From Tetracentron sinense (Eukaryota > Streptophyta > Magnoliopsida > Trochodendrales > Trochodendraceae), in the NCBI GenBank assembly GCA_015143295.1, contig CM026552.1, forward strand, positions 60,940,944 through 61,004,943: DNA of 64,000 bases. Reading direction: 5' to 3'. The position numbers and the translations under genes are program-made. Shown here piece after piece: positions 57,582 to 64,000 of this stretch (its first letter is position 1; each line of letters opens with the position of its first letter). Under the pieces are notes generated by a model. The model made no database searches. It saw nothing but the letters and a program-made list of their open reading frames with translations, and was not told where the DNA came from.

Positions 57582-57791
57582 TGTAGAGCCCCGGACCTTT
57601 TCACATTTAATGCACGACACTTTCGTTGCCATCTTGCCTTCAAAGAGGTATAATTAATAAATAAGGAAGAAATTGGAAATTCCGAAACGTCAGAAATGTT
57701 CCTTTTCGAAATACGAACCCAACGCAAGTTGAATCGTCAAAATCCGACGAGCGAGTCAAAAGATCTGGCCAAAACAGTCTGGACCTGCAGG

Positions 57792-57979
57792 CAACCGATC
57801 GCTCGGTCCATTGCAGCGATCGATCGGTCCAAAACCGATCGATCGGAGGCTATCGACTGGTCAAGATTTTTGTATGGGGAAATTTTCCAGAGAGTGAAAT
57901 TTTAACCGATCGCTCGGTTATGAAACCGATCGATCGGTAGGCAACCGATCGATCGGTCATTAACACCGATCGCTCGGTC
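57792..57979 (+). promoter_or_regulatory. Palindromic CGATCGATCG module in LTR E'
   Basis: Seven palindromes around TTTGTATGGGGAAATTTTCC and AGAGAGTGAA. The core is identical to that in element C LTR. Confidence 0.85.
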
Positions 57980-59269
57980 TTCGTGTTTTTGCAGAAATTT
58001 CGGTAAGGGCTTTTTCGTCATTTGGGCATTTCACCCTTCCTTTATAAGCCTTGCACGAGCCTAAGGGTTTCATAAACCCTTAGGGCAGATATTTGAGAGA
58101 GAGTGGGAGAGGAGAAAGGGGTTCTAACCTAGGGTTTCAACTTGAGAGTGAATCAAGGGTTTAAACACCCAAGATCATCCCAAAAGGGCTTGGATTCATC
58201 AAATCCAACCTCAAACTCGTGTGGCATTCCCATTCCAAGCTAGGGCAGCGATCCTACGGCATTTTTGAAAGGGGTTTCTTCCCCAAATCAAGCCTTCTTC
58301 AAGTAAGGGTTCTTCCCTACCATTTGAGGTTCGATTTCAAGGTTTCTTCAAGGTCAAGCCTTGATTTCAAGGTTAGTACACCCTACTAACTACTTTAGTA
58401 ATAACCTAGGTTGTTTTAAAAGCATGTTTGTGGATTTCTTTAGTTTATTCTTTTCTTGTTTTACTTTATTAAATCCCTAAAACAAACAAGATAGAGAGGC
58501 AATCGTGGAGATGAGGCGATTGGATGCCATGTGTTGTGATGGATGTATGTTGGAAAATGGTGGAAGGGTATTGTACTCATAATGAACACACCATGTGTTT
58601 GATGAGATGTTAGAACAAGAAAAATATGCATAAATGAGTATAACAATGTTGAACACCACATGTTTGTTAAAATGCTTGTATGAGAAGTAGTATGTTTAAT
58701 TAAGTCTATAACGTGCATGATTTTGGTATTGTTCCCTAAGAGGTGAAATTGATCAAATGCTCTTTATATTGCTTACATACGCACATGACTATCAATAGAA
58801 AGTGGAAATGCTATATGAAGTCCCAATGGTGAAACGCTTGAATAGGAAAAACATGAATAAAAAGATCTACAATGATGTCAAATGCTAGGTGTTCGTTCAA
58901 ATGCATGAATTAGAATTAGAACCAAGAATATGAAGCATGAATTAGGAAGATTTTCTCAAAGGTGTACCTATGCTAGAACACTCAATATTTTGACTTTAAA
59001 ACTCACATGCCTAGGGGAAATTATAAATCCCGTATGATGTCCCTTTAATTCAGGTTATTATGCTCACAAATTGTCAAGCACACGCACACGCACACGCGCA
59101 TGCACGAACCTATTTAAAAAATATACGTATATGAAACAACAAGAACAAGAATAAGAGAGGCCAAGCATAAGGGATGCTAGTTGCGACGGACTATGAACGG
59201 CAGCTAGACATACCCAATTTCAAGAGAATATGAACTAGTAAAGAACTCGTAAGAACTTGTAAGGACTTG

Positions 59270-59512
59270 AAGGACTCGTAAGAACTTGTAAATTAGTGGG
59301 ACGGCCTGGGGAGCGCCACTAATCATCTGATATTCCCAAGCTACTTTGGGTGGGTGTTTAGTGGGATGGTACAAAAGGCGCCACTAAGGATGAACTTGTA
59401 AGAACTCGTAAGATAGTGGGATGGCCCGGGGAGCGCCACTAACCATCTGATATTCCCAAGCTACTTTGGGTGGGTGTTTAGTGGGATGGTACGAAGGGCG
59501 CCACTAGTGAAT
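59270..59512 (+). repeat. Tandem array in LTR E', about 118-bp unit, two copies
   Basis: Units hold TAGTGGGACGGCCTGGGGAG, CGCCACTAATCATCTGATAT, AAGCTACTTTGGGTGGGTGT and a second GCGCCACTA. Shorter AAGAACT(C/T)GTAAG repeats flank it. Confidence 0.88.
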
Positions 59513-60048
59513 AACTCACAAGAACTTGTATGCTCACAAGAAAGTTATAAGAAGTCGAAAGCTCAGAAGAACTCGTAAGCTCATAAGAAAGGCTATAAGA
59601 ACTCGCATAAGGAACCTACAAGACTTATAAGACATTGAAATATGTATGGTAAAGCATGAAGTTAGAATATGATTTAATTGATTTTGTTCAGGATTATGTA
59701 ATTGTTACCTTGTTTCCTTCCGCACTCTGATTGTAAATCCCTAAATAGGTGTTGGCAAATTCCGTGATCATTAGATAGGTCAGTTGAGTCGAGTCCTCGA
59801 ATCATGTTCAACTTGTCAGAAAAGAAGAGAAGAGCTAAAGCTTAAAGAAGATAGAAGAAAGAGAAGAAAAAGGTTCTACTCCGGATCTAGACAGGTAATG
59901 GACTTAGAGACCCCTACCTAGGTTTGATTTGACTTAGATAACTCTAAAAATACCTAGGAGGATAGATTTAAGCCTACCAAAGTTATTTGATCTTAGTTGA
60001 ATCAAATAAAAATAAAATGAATTAATTTTGGCAAAAATTCTGTCTCAA

Positions 60049-60232
60049 CCGATCGCTCGGTATTGCGACCGATCGATCGGTGGCCTACCGAGCGATCGGT
60101 GGCTATCGACTGAACTAAATATTTGTATGGGGAAAATTTCCAGAGAGATGTTTTAAGACCGAGCGATCGGTCATTAGATCCGATCGATCGGTTGTGAACC
60201 GAGCGATCGGTTGTGAGCACCGATCGATCGGT
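60049..60232 (+). promoter_or_regulatory. Palindromic CGATCGATCG module in copia element R LTR
   Basis: Seven palindromes (ACCGATCGCTCGGT, ACCGATCGATCGGT, ACCGAGCGATCGGT types) around TTTGTATGGGGAAAATTTCC and AGAGAGATG. The TATA box CTATATAAAC follows near 60278. It is almost the same module as in the gypsy LTRs C and E'. Confidence 0.85.
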
Positions 60233-61031
60233 CCCCGTAAAAAGAATTTTTCTTTTTCTGGATTCTTTTTTTAACCCTATATAAACAACTTTTGAGAGAC
60301 CTAATTCGTGTCTTTGATAATTTTTGAAAGAGTAGAGGTCTGAGAAACTCTTCTAGGGTTTTTCTAATTGTTTTTAATTAGATCTTTGTGATCCCTCCTC
60401 TTTCTTAGATCCTAGAGAATGCAAGTATAGATTAAAATCTTTGATCTTGCATTGTGTGATCTCAGATCTGTATGAGATCCCTCTAGGGTTTGAAATTTAC
60501 TAAATTGATTCACAACCCTACACCTTGTGTGTGTGTCCGGTGTTTGATCCGGAGCCTTCGTGGAAGGAGATCGATCGTGTGTGATCGTGGATTTGAAGTT
60601 GCTTGAAAAGATTTGGTCGGTGTGGAACTGAAGCTGCTAAGGCGGAGATCGAACCTGCTGGTTCGTGGAAATCAAGAGTAAGAGTCTATACCTAGGAACA
60701 TTGTTTCTGTTTTGGTAAGGTCTTATTTTGTACTTGATATCTTTTCATAGTGAAGTTTATTGCTGGACAAGGTCCCGTGGTTTTTTCCCGTTAGGGTTTT
60801 CCACGTAAAAATCGTCTGTGTTTGATTTGTGTGGATTGTCTGATTGAGTTAATCATTGATTTTTAAACATATTAATTGAAAAATTAAAATTGGTTAGAAA
60901 TCATTAGATAGACCTATTCACCCCCCCTCTAGGTCTTAGAGATCATTGATCTGGATAAATTTCAATTGGTATCAGAGCTAGTTCACTGATAAGGCTAATC
61001 CCTTAAGTGTGATCCTGTATTATCCGTGATC

Positions 61032-64000
61032 ATGAGTACTCTAAGAGAAGGAGGATCCGTCTCTCGTCCCCCACTTTTTGATGGAAATAATTATGCATAC
61101 TGGAAAGCCAGAATGAGAGCCTTTCTCAAATCAATTGACGAGAGAATTTGGATGTCTATACAGAATGGGTGGACTACGCCCGTAAAAACTGTAGGTGATT
61201 TGACTGTCGTCAAATATTCTGATGAATGGACCAGAGAAGAGCTTGATTCAAGTGGATGGAACACTAAAGGTCTCAATGCTATCTTTACTGCAGTCACTGC
61301 TGAGGAATTCAGACGAATTTCTTCATGTGAAACAGCAAAGGAGGCTTGGGACATTCTTGAAATTACCCATGAGGGTACTACCACTGTTAAAATCTCAAAA
61401 CTCCAAATGTTAACCACCAAATTTGAACATTTAAACATGGACGACAATGACACTTTTGATGAATTCTATGCAAAACTTAGTGACATTGTCAACGCTAGTT
61501 TCAATTTAGGTGAGAAAATATCTGAGTCCAAAATAGTTAGAAAAGTCCTTAGATCTCTCCCAGAGAGATTTCAACCCAAAGTCACTGCAATCGAAGAGAG
61601 TAAAAATGTTGACTCTCTGAAGATTGAGGAATTGGTTGGATCACTCCAAACCTATGAACTCAATCTACGTCCATCCAAGAAGAATAAATCTTTAGCCTTG
61701 AAAACCATCAAGGAAACTTTGGATGAGGATGACAGTGATGGAGAAATGAATGAGGAAGAAATGGCTCTTTTCGTTAAAAAATTTCGAAAATTTTTTAGAA
61801 CGAAAAAGAGGTTTAATCCCAAACAGGGAGGAAAATCTTTTGATAAGTCAAAGTCTAAGCCCTGGGAAAACAAGAAAAATTCCAAAAGTGGCGACAAGAA
61901 ATCCCAAGGTGTTCAATGTTATGAATGCCATGGCTTCGGTCATATTTCACCTAACTGTCCTAACAAGAAGAAGAGTAAGGGCAAGGTGATGAATGCCTGT
62001 TGGGATGACAGTGATTCCGAGAATGAAGAATCGAACAGTTCCTCTTCAAATGAAGATACTGGAAATCATACGGCTTTCACTGTTTCCCTATCTGGGATTC
62101 TTGAGACTACCTCTGCGGTTGATGAAAAGGATAGAAGTGATGAAAGTATTCATACTGAGTCAAGTGATGACTTACAGAAGAGTCAAACTGACTCTGAAAG
62201 TGATGAAGATTTGAAAACAACTTATGATAAGTTGTATGCTGAAAGTTTAAAACTGACTAAAACAAAAATCTCTTTGAGCAAAAAACTCAAATTCATTCAA
62301 AATGAAAGAGATATCTGTAAACTAGTAGCAGAAGAGAAGAGTGCACTAGTTAGTCAGTTGGAAAATGAAAAAGAAGCATTTGTTATAAAAGTTCAATGTC
62401 TTTTGGAAGAGAATGTCTCATTGACTAATGTGGTCAGAAAATTAGAAAATGAAAGAGACACTTCCATGAAAGAAATTGAAGAGTTAAAAACTCTGCAAAT
62501 GGAGCTGGAAACTTTTAAAGTCTCTCTTGTTGATAAGGTGAAATTTCTTGAAAAAGAACACCAAATTACCCTTAAAGACAAGACTGACTTGATTCAGAAG
62601 GTCTATACTCTTGAAAAAGAAGTGAGAATGTTTGGTAACACCAGCTGCCTAGATGAATTAGTCAGAAAGTATGGATCAAATTCTAGTAGATCTGGGATAG
62701 GACATGTTGACACACCAACTGGTCCTTTAGCTGTTGGAACAATGGCTAGTGCAGTGTTTGAGCCAATACATTCTGAATCCAAAGAAAATTTACCTTCTAC
62801 ATCAAGTACTAAGGCTTATACAAATATTGTAAAGCCGAGAAATACAGCTCCTAGAGTGAATGCTTTAAGGAATCAAATTCCAGTTAGAAGAAATCTTCCT
62901 CCTCTACCAAGATTCATACCCACATGTCACTTTTGTGGTGTAAGAGGTCACATTCGACCTAATTGTAATGCATTTAGGAGAGCTCCCCAAAATGGTTCAT
63001 GGAACCAAAATCTGAGTCAAGGGACTCTTCAAAGGCAGATTCAGGTTCTAGCTGAAAAGTCTAGAATGTTGAGCGATGATGTTAACAGAATTGCTCAAAT
63101 CTCTAGGACAAGGACTGGTCAATTTATTCCAAATGATTATTCAAGAGGAAATAATTTGACTTATCACAAAACTAGAACTGAACAAAACAGAAAAAGGTCA
63201 AGGAGGACAAAAAGGAAAAAGGTCTCTACTACACAGATTAATGATCAAAGATCTAAACAAAGTTTAAAGACTGTGTATGTGAGAAAGGAAGACCTTAAGT
63301 GCTTTGTCATTCATACTGCCTTGAAAGCCCAAAACACAGAAATGTGGTACTTCGATAGTGGGTGTTCTCGGCATATGACAGGTAACAAGTCCTTATTTAT
63401 TCAATTTGAGGACTGTCCTGATGGGACTGTTACTTTTGGTGATGGAAGCAAGTCATTAGTCAAAGGAAAGGGAATCATCAATTCACCAGGCATACCTAAA
63501 TTGAAAGATGCCTTGTTTGTTGAAGGACTGAAAGCTAATTTAATTAGCATAAGTCAACTATGTGATGATAATCATGCTGTGCACTTTACCCAAAATAAAT
63601 GCTTAGTCATTAATGGTAAAGGTAAGTGTGTTCTAGAAGGATTGAGAACCACTGACAATTGCTACGGCTTAACTCCCAGTACTATTCCCTCAAATGTCTG
63701 TTATAAGACTAGAATTGAGGAGATTGATTTGTGGCACCGAAGACTAGGTCACATGAACTTCAAAGACCTATGTAAAATCTCTAAGCAAGAGCTTGTGAGA
63801 GGTGTTCCCAAACTAGGAAAGCCTTCTACTGCTGTGTGTGGGCCATGTCAAATTGGTAAACAAATTAGGACCCCACATAAGAAGACTTCAAGTATTGCTA
63901 CTTCATATCCACTGGAATTAATTCATATGGACCTTATGGGTCCTACAAGAACTGAAAGTCTAGGTGGAAAGCGATACATCCTAGTCATGGTTGATGATTT
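61032..64000 (+). CDS. Element R gag-pol (open to window edge)
   Basis: From ATG at 61032 (MSTLREGGSVSRPPLFDGN) I read an open frame of about 990 codons to the edge. Order: UBN2-type gag, CCHC knuckle CYECHGFGHISPNC (about 297), acidic linker, long coiled coil (about 395-530), second knuckle CHFCGVRGHIRPNC (about 633), basic stretch, protease with WYFDSGCSRHMTG (about 770), and integrase zinc finger LWHRRLGHMN...CGPCQIGK (about 900-940), then the start of the integrase core. Two knuckles and a long coiled coil are typical of SIRE/Maximus. No break is visible in this part. Confidence 0.88.
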   Translation, partial: MSTLREGGSVSRPPLFDGNNYAYWKARMRAFLKSIDERIWMSIQNGWTTPVKTVGDLTVVKYSDEWTREELDSSGWNTKGLNAIFTAVTAEEFRRISSCETAKEAWDILEITHEGTTTVKISKLQMLTTKFEHLNMDDNDTFDEFYAKLSDIVNASFNLGEKISESKIVRKVLRSLPERFQPKVTAIEESKNVDSLKIEELVGSLQTYELNLRPSKKNKSLALKTIKETLDEDDSDGEMNEEEMALFVKKFRKFFRTKKRFNPKQGGKSFDKSKSKPWENKKNSKSGDKKSQGVQCYECHGFGHISPNCPNKKKSKGKVMNACWDDSDSENEESNSSSSNEDTGNHTAFTVSLSGILETTSAVDEKDRSDESIHTESSDDLQKSQTDSESDEDLKTTYDKLYAESLKLTKTKISLSKKLKFIQNERDICKLVAEEKSALVSQLENEKEAFVIKVQCLLEENVSLTNVVRKLENERDTSMKEIEELKTLQMELETFKVSLVDKVKFLEKEHQITLKDKTDLIQKVYTLEKEVRMFGNTSCLDELVRKYGSNSSRSGIGHVDTPTGPLAVGTMASAVFEPIHSESKENLPSTSSTKAYTNIVKPRNTAPRVNALRNQIPVRRNLPPLPRFIPTCHFCGVRGHIRPNCNAFRRAPQNGSWNQNLSQGTLQRQIQVLAEKSRMLSDDVNRIAQISRTRTGQFIPNDYSRGNNLTYHKTRTEQNRKRSRRTKRKKVSTTQINDQRSKQSLKTVYVRKEDLKCFVIHTALKAQNTEMWYFDSGCSRHMTGNKSLFIQFEDCPDGTVTFGDGSKSLVKGKGIINSPGIPKLKDALFVEGLKANLISISQLCDDNHAVHFTQNKCLVINGKGKCVLEGLRTTDNCYGLTPSTIPSNVCYKTRIEEIDLWHRRLGHMNFKDLCKISKQELVRGVPKLGKPSTAVCGPCQIGKQIRTPHKKTSSIATSYPLELIHMDLMGPTRTESLGGKRYILVMVDD

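Larger units (their letters stand above)
57582..59749 (+). mobile_element. Second family E-type LTR (E'), host of element R
   Basis: Starts TGTAGAGCCCCGGACC like LTR E, with a full palindromic module, TATA box CTTTATAAGC near 58040 and a donor-like TTCAAGGTTAGTACACC near 58369, then tandem repeats. Element R interrupts it at 59750, and its end is outside the window. Confidence 0.78.
59750..64000 (+). mobile_element. Element R, SIRE/Maximus-type Ty1/copia, 5' part, looks whole
   Basis: 5' LTR 59750-60964 (1215 bp), starting TGTTGGCAAATTCC and containing GGTCCCGTGGTTTTTTCCCG and CCACGTAAAAATC, typical of SIRE LTRs. PBS TGGTATCAGAGC at 60967-60978. One open gag-pol frame runs to the window edge. 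It interrupts LTR E' and is the innermost, hence youngest, visible layer there. Confidence 0.88.

Overview
This is a plant nuclear window, probably from a large-genome dicot or magnoliid; the species cannot be told from the sequence. The one host gene I can support is a STICHEL (STI) orthologue, a DnaX-like AAA+ protein that controls trichome branching in Arabidopsis. It lies on the minus strand between 13936 and 2020. Nearly everything else is transposable elements, simple repeats and element debris.

Layout. 1-740: tail of a Ty1/copia element and a GATATC-rich dispersed repeat. 2020-13936 (minus): STI exons 1-3, about 970 codons. Intron 2 is about 8.6 kb and holds a partial LTR, a truncated LINE, a second GATATC-rich repeat, a possible degraded TIR element, a 589-bp MULE-like element with matching TSDs, and microsatellites. 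The last exons (about 250 residues by comparison with Arabidopsis STI) are not in the window. 14361-14930: a tandem pair of 283-bp repeats carrying CACGTG motifs, just upstream of STI. 15490-30445: an unclassified, perhaps Helitron-like, element split by a 12.8-kb Tat/Ogre-type LTR element (16123-28945, TSD ACTAT) that is very rich in tandem repeats.

30656-64000 is a deep nest of LTR elements. I name the LTR families A, B, C, E and F (Ty3/gypsy-like; B and C carry chromovirus-type gag) and D and R (SIRE/Maximus-type Ty1/copia). B sits in A. The B 5' LTR holds a rearranged C-type LTR, which holds D. The B gag holds a solo C LTR (TSD CTATC). The B 3' LTR holds E. The E LTR holds a solo B LTR (TSD TATAT). 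The E leader holds a C element. The C protease region holds a second E-type LTR. That LTR holds the copia element R, whose reading frame is still open at the right edge.

Two patterns cross family lines. First, a roughly 190-bp module of CGATCGATCG- or GGTCGACC-type palindromes around a TTTGTATGGGGAAATTTTCC-like core occurs upstream of the TATA region in both copia and gypsy LTRs. Second, the 3' part of the C- and E-type LTRs carries a short hairpin (GAGTATTCCATGCTC), an acceptor-like TATGTCGGCAG, and a 36-43-codon acidic reading frame with the core PWVEEEYVEE that changes largely at silent positions between families. These are the best candidates for something undescribed.
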